Shown here piece by piece: positions 22,006 to 34,160 of a stretch of DNA of 64,000 nucleotides (its first letter is position 1; each line of letters begins with the position of its first letter). The notes beneath the pieces are model-generated. The model ran no database searches, was not told the origin of the DNA, and saw only the letters and a program-made list of their open reading frames with translations. Made by a program: the position numbers and the translations under genes. Source of the DNA: Burhinus oedicnemus (taxonomy: Eukaryota > Chordata > Aves > Charadriiformes > Burhinidae); the NCBI GenBank assembly GCA_008921705.1, contig VFFE01007127.1, positions 413,304 to 477,303 on the forward strand, given 5' to 3'.

Positions 22006-25000
22006 ACAAACTCCTCTGTCATGCCAGGCACGCTAACCTGTTCATGCAAGCATGGTCCGTAGCTCTAATACAACCACGCACTTGAAAAGGACCATGCCTT
22101 GAGCACAGTATGGCAGCGGTCCTGTTGCCAAGTTGCAAGTAGACACCCAGACAAACATTAGAGAATCGTAAATCTTGCAGTGATTTCTGAAGTCGATTCT
22201 CTTTGAACATACCACTCATGCTTGCAGTTCACCGTACATGTACATCCATGGAAGCAGGGGAGGTTTATTTTGCAGGAATATGACTGTCCTTTGCAAAAAG
22301 CAAATACTTGCATGAGGATGCCAAAATGTCGTGCCAAAAATGCCTGTATAGCTAATTTTGGGATTCTGGCCAAAAATCAAAAATAGTGTCAATGATTTCA
22401 GCAAACCAGTTACGCGTCTTACCTGACACACACCTTGTGAATAATCATGGAAAAATTTTGCAGGTGACACAAGAACTAAGTTTTGTTTACACTTGCCAAA
22501 TAAACGAAGAGTGAAGAAAGTCACATAAACTGCTCTGTGTTTACAGTAGGGAAACAGGAAAAAAGGGGTTTGGTTTTGTAATAAGCTGCATGTAGCAAAT
22601 TATTTGCCTGACTAAAATTCATAGGAATAAAAATGCGTGTGGAACAAGGATGGTCTAGGAGAATGGCCAAGCCCTTCATTCAACAAAGCAGTTACCATAG
22701 CTGCATTAAAGACTGCAGAAAGGAAATATATGGTGATAGCCATATAACTCACCTGAAAATGTCAGTCTTTTTATTACCTTTTAAAGTCACTTTTTTGTCC
22801 TTCATTAAGTTCCCATTCAAAAAACCTCTGCAAGTTTTTCTCTAACATCTTTTTAGACTTTCCACGACCCAGCCTAAATTTTCATTTGCCTAGACTCATC
22901 CCAAGAAGTTTTACCACTGCAAACCATCCCAAGTGGTGTTTCCCCTTCAAGTTAGTTAGCATTTCTACCTGACAGACAGTATGTTGTCACTTAACTGAGT
23001 CCTTTTGTAAATCCTAAGCACATTTGTTCCTTTTAGCCTCCTTTGCAAAGCTGTGTCTCAAAAAATCCCCAAAGGAATTTGCTCCGATTTATCTGCATCA
23101 CTTTGATAATGAAGTGTCTATAAACAGATACACAACCTTCTCAGCAACTAGTATGACCTGTGAAACAGCACAAACATTGCAGCTCAGAGCTCTGGCCCAA
23201 ATGCTGACTTTATTTCTTGCCATTCAGATACTAATATAACTCCTCCTGGTCAAAGGTTCAGCATACCTACCCTCTTGGACTGACAGAGGTTCCTGTATGC
23301 TTTCTGTACGGACAAGGATTGGATGCAAATAGTCTCATACGTGACCACCTTCATTTGCTGGCCCCAGAGGCGAGTATCCACTCACTGATATGTCCAACGG
23401 AGACAGCCTGTCCCCTGGATCTGGATTCAAGCTCCAATCGGGCTCCTCTGGCTCCATGGGGTGACACCTTAAGCCTTATCTGTTTTGCAACGTATGTCCT
23501 GACACTGGAATGACACTGATATGGTTGCCATGACAGCTTGTGCTCCATCCAAGGATGGCACATTGAACAGACCCTTTTGTTTCTCCCATAGCAGCCTCCA
23601 AATCACAGTAGTGGACTGCCCTGTGGGGTCCCGTCACTGCAACGCGTGTGTCCACCCAGGTTCCTCAATCTGATGGACATATCCTCCTTGAAGGACCATG
23701 GCACAAGTGTTTAGGTGATGGGGCTGGTCAAAACCCCAACATCTACCACGGGAAAGCCTCCCCTTTCCCACCAAGTGCTGTTGTGGTTTATTTTGGAGGG
23801 AGAAGCAGGAAGCCTGCCCTGGCCCTTGGTTGCAGTATGCCGCATTGCTACCTGGTGCTGTTTCACTGCAATGACGTAATGCTGTAGAGAGCACATGTAC
23901 CGACAGAGACATCTGCATCTGCATCAGGCGAACACGTGCAGGGATAGCGGGGGGTGAACTGCCTTCTAAAGTGCTTATTGCTCAGACACCTTCACCTCGC
24001 CTGCTTCTGCAGCCCCCATCCCTGGGGGACTGTGGATCTGTCTGTCTGTAACGCACTGAAATCAGTAGAACTTGGGACCCTGGAAACTGTTAAAAATGGG
24101 GCTTTTTGCAACTCATCAAAGCTGAAGCAGGCACTCATGTAGGGTAAGCTGGTTACACTCTTGGACCATGGTTTGGGTCTACCCTGCTAACTGCGTTCAC
24201 CTTGTTTGGCAGGCATTCCCTCAAGACCCTGCCCCTGCTGTCCTCCCTCCCTCCCAGTCTCTGAGTGACCAGGGAGGAGTTATGGGGCCTGGGCTGGGGC
24301 TGCAGGAGGGACTCCTTCTTCCACCTTCAGGGTGTCACCCCTTCTCTCCTGTCCCACCCCACCGATGGGCTGAGGGACCCTGTTCCTCCTTCACTGTGGC
24401 TTTGGTGTCCATTCTCTGCTCTTCCCTCTTCTCCCCTCTCAAGGTCAGGTCCCCACCATTCCTTCCTCCCCTTCTCTATCTTCTTCTTCCTCAGTGTTTT
24501 AGAGCCTCTCCCTCTCTCAGACCCTCTCCACCCCATTCAGATATCGCCCTGACCCTTTGCAGTACACCTTGTCTCTCTTCCCATCCTTTCATCACGTTCC
24601 CTCCCCCATATGGCTGCTCCTCGGGCACACCCGCCACTGATTTCATCCCTTCTCGCCCATCCTGCACAGCAAAGGGATGCTGGTAGGGCAGGAGGGCTGG
24701 GATGAAAGGGCTCAAGGATGGGTCAACCTCAACCACAAAGCCAGGGGACTAGCAGGCAGGCATTTCTGCAGCACCCTTCAAATCTGTCCTGCAGACAGGC
24801 AGTTGCTCTGTGTCAAGAAAGACTGTGTGCCTGGCAGTGTCTGATCTGCGTGAATGCAGCCTACAAGGGAGACATAGCTAGGAGTTTTGTTGCCACTCCA
24901 GTAAATAAAAAGCAGGCCCTTTTATCATTTTAAGTGGCTTGTTTTTCATCCGGAGGTATGTGGAATTCAAACAGGGCAATAAACTTCAGTCTCTCCTCTT

Positions 25001-26105
25001 TAACGGGCTTTACCCTGTAAAACGCAGCCAGACCAACCATGCCAAGACTCATGTGATGCGAGGGTCAGGCAGGGATCACTCTTCATTAGCAGCAGTAAAA
25101 AGCCAGCCCTGCCTCTCTCTTCCAGGCAATTCCCGGTTCTGGTGCAGCCAAAGGGAGACCATTAACTGGGAAGGCATGGTCCTAACCCCGAGCAACAGCT
25201 TTCCACAAGACACGGAGGGGAAATTCCTCTCCGTGCATCCCCCAGTGCTGGTTTGCACTCACCCTTCTGATGCTTCGGTCACCCAAACGCAACCCAACCT
25301 TCAGGGCTGGGCTTAAGTCCCTGCAACAAAAATCCTGGAGCTGTTGGGACACAGACCCATATCTCCATGTCCCTACAGTCACCTCTGCTAGACACGGTGA
25401 AACCCAACAGCAGGCCAGAAGGCATCATGGGGTTTGTTAATGACTCAGCTGCCACTGCTCAATTTGCTGGGGCTTGCTTGTTTTTTTAGGCAAGCGTTAG
25501 AGAAACCGTGGGCCAGATGCAGCTTGCTCTGCAAGGGGTGAGATGCCTTCTGCAGACATCAGTGAGAGAAGAAGCTATCCCACTCAGAAACCACTACGGG
25601 TGCAAGCGGCACAGCCGGGTTTTATAGACTCAGCTGGAGGAATGCAGACTTTAGCCTGTCCCGTCTCCTTCCTTGCATGATTTATTTTCCACGAAGCTTC
25701 GAACCAAAAGTCTGCTGCAATTTCAAGAGGAGAATCCATGAACATAATTTAAAGCCAGAGGAGGGCACTGTTAATTTGGGGTGTGCTTATTTATAGTTTG
25801 GTATCAACAATTATGAAGCCTGTGGACAGTCGCAGAATACAGAATGGTGTTTGCAAGGGGGTGTTGGGAGCGATATCCCTCTGCCTGAGCACCGCCACTG
25901 GTCCTGCTGCATTCTCAGGCTGAGGAGGTTTGCATGCAGGTCCTCTGGGAATCTGTGCAAGATGGGAACTCCAGCTCTCAGCTCCAAATCACAGCGTGTC
26001 CGTGCTGATGAAGCTACGGCTTTCAGCGGAAAACACGAAGATGACAACCTCCTTGCCTATAACTCTTTGATGTGATCTGCTCTCTGTATTTCCCTGCCCT
26101 CATCC
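22006..26105. other. non-coding stretch, no gene recognised
   Basis: No gene or clear repeat. 24400-24560 is pyrimidine-rich (C and T runs) and inflates open frames on both strands, including a 172-codon one at 24168-24686. I give these no coding weight. Confidence 0.55.
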
Positions 26106-26258
26106 CACAGAATCACAGAATCACATTGCTTTTCACAGAATCATAGAATCATAGAATCATAGAATCATAGAATTGTTTAGGTTGGAAAAGACCTTTAAGA
26201 TCATCTAGTCCAACCATTGACCCTACTCTGCCAGGTCTACCACTAAACCATGTCTCTT
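26106..26258 (-). mobile_element. CR1 LINE, 3' end, different subfamily
   Basis: At the left are reverse-complement octamers, interrupted once (CACATTGCTTTTCACAG) and then repeated as ATAGAATC. TTGTTTAGGTTGGAAAAGAC and TCATCTAGTCCAACCATTGA follow, then CACTAAACCATGTC. This wording differs from the copies at 3001, 52707 and 58652 (GGAAAAGACC against GGAAGGGACC, and CCAACCATTGA against CCAACCCCCC), so it belongs to another CR1 subfamily. About 150 bases remain and no ORF2 survives. Confidence 0.93.
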
Positions 26259-29200
26259 TTACTTCTTGGATCGCATATTAACATTGCTGTAAAGCCAGGT
26301 TACTGCTTTAACCTGTTGTAATTAACCAGCATGACTTTTTAATCTATTAATTTATAATTGAAAACTAATCACAGCATACACTGGGGTTTGTCTGGTATTT
26401 TGGATCAGGCCTTTTAGCTAGCAGAGGGATGAGGCAGTAAAACAGGATCGCCTCCTAACCCCCTGCAGTTCACTACCATCCCAGGCACCCCTGAGGATAT
26501 CAGCAGTGCTGTAGATGCTGTGTGAAAAGTTACCTTCAAATTGCAGGATTGATCCCTCCAAAATCTCTAGCAGTCACAATGGTGAAGGGCAGCTTGGTCC
26601 ACCAGGCAGGGCACAGGTTTAGGACCCTTAATTAGAAAAAGTCTATTTACCCAGCTCCAAGTAGTTTAATGAACTGCTTCTTCATTTAGCTTCCTAATAT
26701 CAGAGGACAATTATATGTTGGCTGAGAGGGGAAGGAGAGCTACTCCGCTTGGGGAGGAGGGGATGAGTGTGCTGGAGAAGCTCCAGGAGAAAGAAAAACC
26801 ACATCAAGGCTGTCTGCCTTCCCCGTCCCAAATTACAGCACCCGGAGAGGAATACGCCAGGGGTTGGGTAAGAGCAGAGCAGGAGGCTGCCTCATGTTGG
26901 AATATTTTTCTTTGCCTTGGGTGAGTAAATAATAATCTGTTTTGGAAAATGTATTTAGAGACACTGTCTCATGTAGAGGCTGCAGGAGGAAAGCTGAGCG
27001 CCTTTGCTGAGATGGACACATGGTTACAGTCATTGAACTTATCTTCAAGGAGGTCCGAGGCTGGGAGAGCTGCTGGAGGTGGAGAGCCGGGGGCACCTCC
27101 AAGGGAGTCACCAGCCCCACAGTTTGGCTCGCAGCCCCCAGGGACCTGCTGAGGGTCCTTTGTCTAATGGGACCAGTGACAGGCAGAGGTTTGCTGGAGC
27201 ATTTCCTGTCTGCAGAGCAACTCTTAGGTGGATGCATCCCTCACCTTCGTCTCCACCCACTGACACTGTCATGTCCTTTGCACTCGCAGGAGCAGACCTG
27301 TGGCTGATGAAAAGACACGACTGCACCCACCAGAAGAGACAGTGGGAGTGCTAAAAGAGAGGTCCCACGTGGGCATACTTGCATGGGGGCAGCTCTGAGT
27401 GAGGGGGAGGTGAAAGAGTGAATTTAAGGGTAAAGGTTAGTGAGGCCAACAAATGGGAAGAGGAACGACCTGAAACCGCATCAATGATGGATGGGTGCAG
27501 TAGCCAGTGTGAAGCAGAATCTGCGGTCAGGAAGATGAAATTATGTAGGAAACGGAAGGAGGCACACAGCAAGGAGTGAAGGGTAGGATTGCACTATTGA
27601 TTTTAGATGTCTCAAAGCTGGATGCCTAAGTGGGAGCCAGCCTCCCTCAGCTCCCTCCATGTCCAGGTAAAAACTGGTGTGGTCCATCGGGTGATTCACC
27701 TGCCGTGCTTTGGGTCAGAGGAAAGGCTCCCTGGGTGTCCCTGTTTCTCTCCCCTGGCTACAGGTAGAGTCCGATGAAGCACCCAAGGTGGGTGTTGCAC
27801 TTCTTCTCTTTCCCTCATAGTGCAAAGCTTCATCCAACAAAGTAGTTTTGCAGCCACAGTCCAGCTGACGTTTGAATGCAGATGAGCCGAGAGCACATCA
27901 GAGTCTGAGCATGTGTCTAGGGGCTCCTTGGACTTCAAAGGACAGGAGACACAGACCACCCTCCTTCCAGCAAAGCAAGCTCTCCAAACAGCTGTAGAGT
28001 GGAGAGAGGCCAAATCGGAAACCCTGCCAGCCCCCGACTATATGTGATCTATGTGCAGTTTAATGTTTGATGGCTGATGTCAAAGAGAATTCAGCTAAAG
28101 GCAGGAAGAGAAACACAAGGAAAACAAGGATAGCTGTGCAGGGAGCCAGCTTTATGACTTATGCTACCTTCTGAGTGATGCTTAAACTGAAACACAAATA
28201 ACAATAAATCCAGTTCCACTCCATCCAGAGGACAGAGCAGAGCCCACTTTGCTTGGCCAAAACAGGCCTCAGTGTTTAACCACAAGAAAATCCTCCTGAA
28301 GTTTTATTACTTACTGTAAGGACTGTGAAAGCCCCTCGGTTAGGAAATACAGCTTCTAGTGGATTTACGGCATGAGCGCTTGGACAGACTGTTTCCCGTT
28401 CAGTTGGATTTCAGGAGGTGGGACAAGACAAGGTGCTGGTTAGTACTGGGGGATGTGTTTCCACCTAAGCTCGAGCCCGATCCTGTCCCACTAGCCTTCC
28501 CTGAAGCCCTTTGGACAACTGGCAAAGTTTTTGTGTTATTTTAAGCTCCCAAACCAGGGGCCAAACAGCAGCTCATTCAGCTCATGCTGCTTTGCTGCTG
28601 GACACAAGTCTGGGTGGGGATGCTCTTCTCCCACCATTGCATTTGCTCCTTTGTGAAGCCTGGACCTCCCTGGGCATTTGGCTCTGAGATCGGCACATCC
28701 CTCTCTCATCAAAAAGCTGTGAGACCTGCTGCAAAAAAAGTACTCAGTGCATCTGGCTATCCGCTGCTGAGCGTTGCGTCTTCTGCGTTGGGTTTATGGA
28801 CACCTTTGGGACACTATGGGGGTTTTTTGGATCATAGATTGCTTTGTCTGTTTAAAAAAGGATGATTTTTTGCCAAAGAATGACATGTCTGATGGCTCAG
28901 GGTAGATGGAGACTCCTCCATGGTGGAATAGCGTGGTCAGCTGAAGGCAGGCGGTGGAGTGTCCTGGGGGAAGGGATTTGGCTGGAGAATGGAGAGCAAG
29001 GTCCAGAAGATGCACGAGACACTGCAGAGCATTTCTGGAATTAAAAAAAAAAAAAAAAAAAAAAAAAAGGAAGAAAAAAACCCCTATTGGTTTTCAGCCC
29101 AGAATTCTCAGAATTTTGATTTTTCTATGAGAAAAACATTAAGTTTCTCCTGATCCTCTCCCAGGGGATGGGAGTTGTATTTTTTCTGCCTAGCTGTATT

Positions 29201-29577
29201 ATCTGTCCATTTGTAATCTCTCAGCACTGTGTGCTGGGGTAGATCATGGGGCTTCCAGCCCTCCCAGCTGCAAGAAACACCAGAATGGGTCAACCCAGCA
29301 ATTCCTGAGACACCAGAATTAGGAAGAAAATGCCTGAAACACTATGTCTTCTGATTCTTGGATATTGGGAGCCTGATTAGTGAGGCAGTGTCATAAATGG
29401 GTGATTAGTGGAGCTGCTAAGGAAAGACTGACTTTCTCACCTCTCCCCTCCCCTGGGAGGTATAAACCCAAATGCTGTCCATAAGAAACGCAAAATAATC
29501 CTTCTGCTTCACGTACGTAGCCAGAGAACTGCATCCAGCGGGCACCGCCTTTAAAGAGAGATGATGATCAGCAGGAG
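26259..29577. other. non-coding stretch, no gene recognised
   Basis: No gene recognised. A stretch near 27597-27640 (GATTTTAGATGTCTCAAAGC, then GATGCCTAAGTGGGAGCC) faintly resembles a dispersed archosaur repeat, but is too short to call. The 26-A run is listed separately. Confidence 0.5.
29043..29068 (+). repeat. poly-A tract, 26 A
   Basis: Twenty-six consecutive A are followed by GGAAGAAAAAAACCCC. It is the longest A run in the window. I see no AATAAA signal in the preceding 30 bases and no obvious flanking duplication, so a retrocopy tail is not supported. Confidence 0.95.
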
Positions 29578-29860
29578 ACAGTCCAGAGGCGATCAGCGAA
29601 TGTGATCAGAGGTCTCAAAAACACGACCTGTGGGGAAAGGCTGCGAGAACTGGGCTTGTTTAGTCTAGAAGCGATGGAGCGGAGACGTGATAACAGCCTT
29701 CAGCTATGCAAGAAGTTGATGCGAAGAGAAGGGAATAAACTCTTGGCCATGTCGCTGGGTACCAGGGAAGGGTAATTCAGAGTAATTTAGGAAGTACACC
29801 CTAATGGGAGAGTAGAGAAGTCCCAGGTTTAGCAGTGGAGGAGGTTTGGGGTCTTAGCGG
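29578..29860 (+). mobile_element. CR1 LINE fragment, old and diverged
   Basis: The order of CR1 ORF2 C-terminal landmarks is kept in plus orientation: ACAGTCCAGAGGCGATCAG, then GAACTGGGCTTGTTTAGTCT, then GGAGACGTGATAACAGCCTT, then AAGAAGTTGATGCGAAGAG, and near the end AGCAGTGGAGGAGGTTT. Many substitutions and small gaps destroy any frame, and the octamer tail is missing. It is an old copy of a subfamily with the GAACTGGG-TTGTTTAG wording rather than the young GTTGGGGTTGTTCAGCC wording. Confidence 0.75.
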
Positions 29861-30529
29861 TGGTTGGGAGGCCTGGCTAGGCTGGTGCCCACCAGGGACA
29901 TGGGGTGGCATGATCTGGCAGGGGATGGTTGATGCCACCTCCTGGGGTCTCTTCATGTGCTCTCAGATGGAAATCTTTCAGCCCACAGTTCCTCTTCAGA
30001 AAGGTTGGTAGGTGAACCTCACTAGGTACCACTGTGACACCCACAAACACCAGACCACCGACACAGATCCCTGAGCCCCTCCTACAAAGAGATTTATAGG
30101 GACCAAGAGGAGGAGCAGGGACCGGGCACCTGCTGAACCCCAGCCCCACCACATGTCCCAAAAGGGGAAAGGTAGCAGGGGCTGCAGAGGAAGAGCATGT
30201 CACGATGCATGTCCCAGCAGGCACAGCTGAAGCCATGTTGGCTGTCTATGCAGACTGCGATGCACCGCAGAATACCAGCAAGAAAAGATCTTGAAAATTT
30301 CTGGAAAAGGGAGAGGCTGGCATTTCTAATTCCTGCTTTGTCTCTGTCAGTCCCAGCCGCTGCAGGGCACCTCTGGGGGTCAGCACTTGCTCCCAGCCCT
30401 CACTGGGAGAAAGCGTCAGTGTCTGGAGCCAGCACGGAGAACTGTGTTTGGAGGCCTAGGGAGAGCATGTGGTTTTGACATGAAGGCCAAGTGCTTTGGA
30501 AGCGAATGCTTTAACTGGGTGGTCCTTGG

Positions 30530-30546
30530 AAAAAAAAAAAAAAAAA
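30530..30546 (+). repeat. poly-A tract, 17 A
   Basis: Seventeen consecutive A are followed by a purine-rich stretch, GAGGGAGAGCGAGAGA. Low-complexity sequence only. Confidence 0.9.
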
Positions 30547-31269
30547 GAGGGAGAGCGAGAGATAACACATCCACTTGGAGCACACACCATGGTTATACGA
30601 CTGAAGTTTTTATTGCTCGTCAGGGATGCAGGGAGACCTGCACGAGGGTTACGCTGCTTGTCACGGCCACCCATGGATCTGCGGCTCTGGGCAACAGTGC
30701 GTTGGGTCACCAGCAGCTTTGTGGCATCTCAATTTAAGAGCTGTAATCCCGATGGAATCAGAGTAACCTTGCTGCGAGAGCAGCATCCAACAAGCCCAAC
30801 TGCAGCCGAGTCCTGGGTGTTGCTCCTTCCCTGAGCTTTTGTTCTCAAACCCGTGACTGGGAGCAGCAAGTCTGAGTGCATTTCTTTCAGATCTGCGTCA
30901 GTGCTTTTCCCAACAGCTTGGCAAGCAGCATAAGCATCCATCTGCAGTTGTCACTGGTAGCAGTGCACATCATCTGGAGAGAAACTGGCTGCTCTCAGAC
31001 ACCCAATCACACAAGGAGCAAACAGTTGCTTTATTTCTGAGTGGGGCTACACAAACCATTAGGCACCTCATTAATCTTGTGTTTAATTCTCTGCATGAGG
31101 CTCACTGGAAGAAGGAATACATTCTACATTTTAATTATTGGGGGAATAACTAGGGTAACCTTCCTAACTCCTTTTCATCCCTTGCTGTTGTCCTATAAAA
31201 CATGGAAGATGGCAACCTGTGGTCTAAGTTGTCCCTGGGTGTTTCCCCCCACCTCTGAGCGCTGCACAG

Positions 31270-31283
31270 CCCGCAGGTGGCGG
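31270..31283 (+). promoter_or_regulatory. candidate CTCF-like motif
   Basis: CCCGCAGGTGGCGG fits the core of the CTCF site (CCASYAGRKGGCRS) at all but one position. Such matches arise by chance at a moderate rate in GC-rich DNA, and occupancy cannot be read from sequence. Confidence 0.25.
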
Positions 31284-31974
31284 GGAGCAAAGACCAAGAC
31301 TGTCTCCACTGAGTCCTGAAACCAGTGACCCAGGCAAAGCAGCCAGGCACGAGCTCCGCTGCCTCCACCTCCTCACCACCACCATGCACCCTTGGGACTG
31401 TAAATGCACCAAAACCCCGGCTCTCCCCTCTTCCCCTGCATGGGGCATTGGGAACAAGTTCGAGGAGCTCAGACTGGAGCAAATCTCTGTGCTCTGACAG
31501 ATGTCATCAGGCTATCATGGCTTTTAGTTCTGGAAAGGGCACTGGCAGAGTATAAGGAAAGGTCACAGCTTTGGCTTTCCTGGACTCCGTCCCAGCTTTT
31601 GTCCCTTCCTAGACCTGCGGGCACATTCAAAGTTGGCTCTGGATAGAGTCCAATTGCCCTGACACAGTTTTGGCACTTGCCATGTTCTGCCCAGCATCCC
31701 TGGCCCCAGGCAGGGCTGCGAGCATCCCAGACCTGCTGGGACAACACGTGCAGTATCAGGAGACTGCCTGGGCAGCGCTTACATCTCAGCTCCATCAGCA
31801 GGGATTTTTCCCTTTGAGGCCTTTCTTTCGCTTCCTCTCCTTGTCTCTTTTGCCGCCCTAGTTTAATAACCGATTTTTAACCAGCAAAAATAAAGTGCAG
31901 CCACCTGCTGAAATGCAGCTGAGCTCGACATGGTCTGTCCTGCCTGGGCATTCCCACTTGGTGAAGAACAGCCC

Positions 31975-32225
31975 GCAGAGCGTATACTGTGACCGTGCCT
32001 CCTCCCGCAGTTCATGGCGCAGCTGCCTGTCACAGGATGACTGTATCGCGGCGGGGGACGCTGACACAGGCTGCCAAACCATGCTTCACGGGGCTAATTA
32101 GATCAATACGGCCGTGGCTGCTGGCGCTCGCAAGCATGCAGCAGTTGTTTCTTCTGCACAAACACAAAGCGTCGGCTTTGCGAGTAAAGATGCACGACCC
32201 AGCGGGCACGGAGGAGCCCTGTCCC
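31975..32225. promoter_or_regulatory. CpG-dense patch with a homeodomain core
   Basis: I count 19 CpG in about 240 bases, roughly what base composition predicts without methylation loss, while the surrounding DNA is strongly CpG-depleted. In the middle, CTAATTAG (32094-32101) is a palindromic homeodomain core. The patch is smaller than a typical promoter CpG island and has no transcript evidence. It could be an enhancer, a small unmethylated island or a chance cluster. Confidence 0.35.
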
Positions 32226-34134
32226 CAGCACTGAGCCACTCCTCTGATTAGCACATGGGGCCATTCGTTAGTGTAGAACTACATCCCCCATGTCCTCACA
32301 GCACCCCCAGCAAACAGCTCAGCTCTGGGAGCCCTCGTGCCCCAGAGCTGGCTCAGGCAACGAGTCCCCTGAGGAAGTTTTTGTTAATTATCCTCAGCCT
32401 GCCTCCAGAAGAGACATCTTGGGGGACACATCATCCCCAAGCTTTCTGTTGCCAGTCAGGGCCATGGGGGCACCCAGAAATATTTTAAGGTGGCTTTGTG
32501 GTGGTTTGGCTGGCAACGAGGACCAGGAGGGCTGGACGCTCAGGACCTCCACATGAGCCCAGCTCTGCTGATGACCGTGGACTTGTGCTGACTACCACCA
32601 GTGGCCGATGTGAGGTTTAGTTTTCACTTAGTCATTTCCTTGACACCTTTTCTTTCTTCGTCTTGCTTCTGCTTTTCAGAGGCTGCTAATATACTTGGAG
32701 CTCTGCAGTGGGTGACAATGGAATCAGTTCATCTAAAAGATGAAGAACTATTCCCCACCATCCCTGACTCAGAGGCTGCCAGAAGCAACTGAAGAGGCTT
32801 AGTTAGGGTTTAAAGCCAAAACACTGCTAACAACGCTCTGCGGTTATTATCTGCATCTACTGTAATGCCTCCCCTCTTCACACCCTCATCCACAGGCGGG
32901 ACGATGGCCAGTAAAATGCTGCTTAAAGGTAGACTTGGCCACAGCCCTCTAGCTCGGCTTTGTACCAGCTTTGTATCCCAGGACATCTCCATCCCCAAAG
33001 CCCTGGGGTCAGTTTGGGCATGGCGGGGAGTGCAGCCTTAGGCTGCCTTGACCAGGGAAGGATGTGGCGGAGCAGGGAGGATGGTGGCTGCTCATGACCA
33101 GGAGCGGTAGTGTAAATCATTCACCCTCCCTTTCTCCAGAGATAAGATGAGCTGCTTGATCAATCATCACCTGCTGCCAAGTCAGACATCTTACAGCCCC
33201 AGTTCACCTGCATCTACCCCAGTGGCAGCATCAGCTTGAGCCTCTCTCCTCTGCCTCCCTGCTCATTCCTAAGGACCTCTCAGGACCTTCCTTGTTTCTG
33301 AGGCTCTGCTCAGCTGACCGACAGATGCGAAAGGAGAAGGGGACGATCAGCTACGCTACCCCTTCCCTCAGAGCAGATTTATAGTCTGGGGAAGATGACC
33401 CTGTTAAATACAGTTTACTAGACTCAAAACAGAGATAGCTGGGTGGAGCATTAGGCCCAGTAACACTGAAGACCTGCCTGGGAGACTGAATAGTCTGATG
33501 TGTGAATATCAGAAAAATCACATTTCTGAGCATGCACTGGCACCCTGCCTTTCTGCAGGGTGTTTGTAGTCGTGAGGATGGGTTAAAATCATCTTTGGGC
33601 AGAGACCTTGAGGGACGCGTACAGCAGGCATCTCACCTGCTATTGCGCAGGACAGGACCTGCTGAGATGGAGACGTAGAATTAACGCCTCGCCGAGAGCC
33701 TCCTCCACAACCACAGGAACAGGCTGTTGGAGAGAGGAACCGAGACAGCGACAGAGACGTCAAAAAGGAAAGAAACAAACAAGGCAGTCTGTTCCTCCTC
33801 CTGCTGCTGCAGGACTCGGAGAGCATGGCCTGAGCTCTCTACCCCTAGGGCAGCTGCCATCTGTCCTCCCACCACAATGCTGGTCTGGCTTAAGAGGTCC
33901 CACCTGGCTCACCTACCGCCAAGCTCCCCTTCCTCCCCCTTCTCTGAGATAGCTGAGGTCTCCCCAGCAGCCCTGTGTCCAAAAGGCCCCCTCCAACCAT
34001 CCCGTGGGAAAACCCTCCCCAACCTCACAACACCCAAAGCTCAATTTAATGGGGAAACCTCTAAAAAGCTGCCCCAGGCTGCATGTTTCTTAACGCAACC
34101 TCTTTTTCCACTCTCTTGTTTGCTGTGTATGCAC

Positions 34135-34160
34135 CATGTGTGTGTGTGTGCGCGCACGCA
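34135..34160 (+). repeat. alternating purine/pyrimidine tract (GT)n(GC)n
   Basis: Twenty-six bases alternate strictly between pyrimidine and purine, passing from a GT block into a GCGCGCACGC block. Such runs can adopt left-handed Z-DNA under negative supercoiling. It is also a short, possibly variable microsatellite. Confidence 0.85.

Noticed and set aside
32670..32720. Acceptor-like CTGCTTTTCAG followed by a possible exon
   Set aside because: The following frame is short, no conserved protein wording appears, and no clear donor gives a plausible coding exon.
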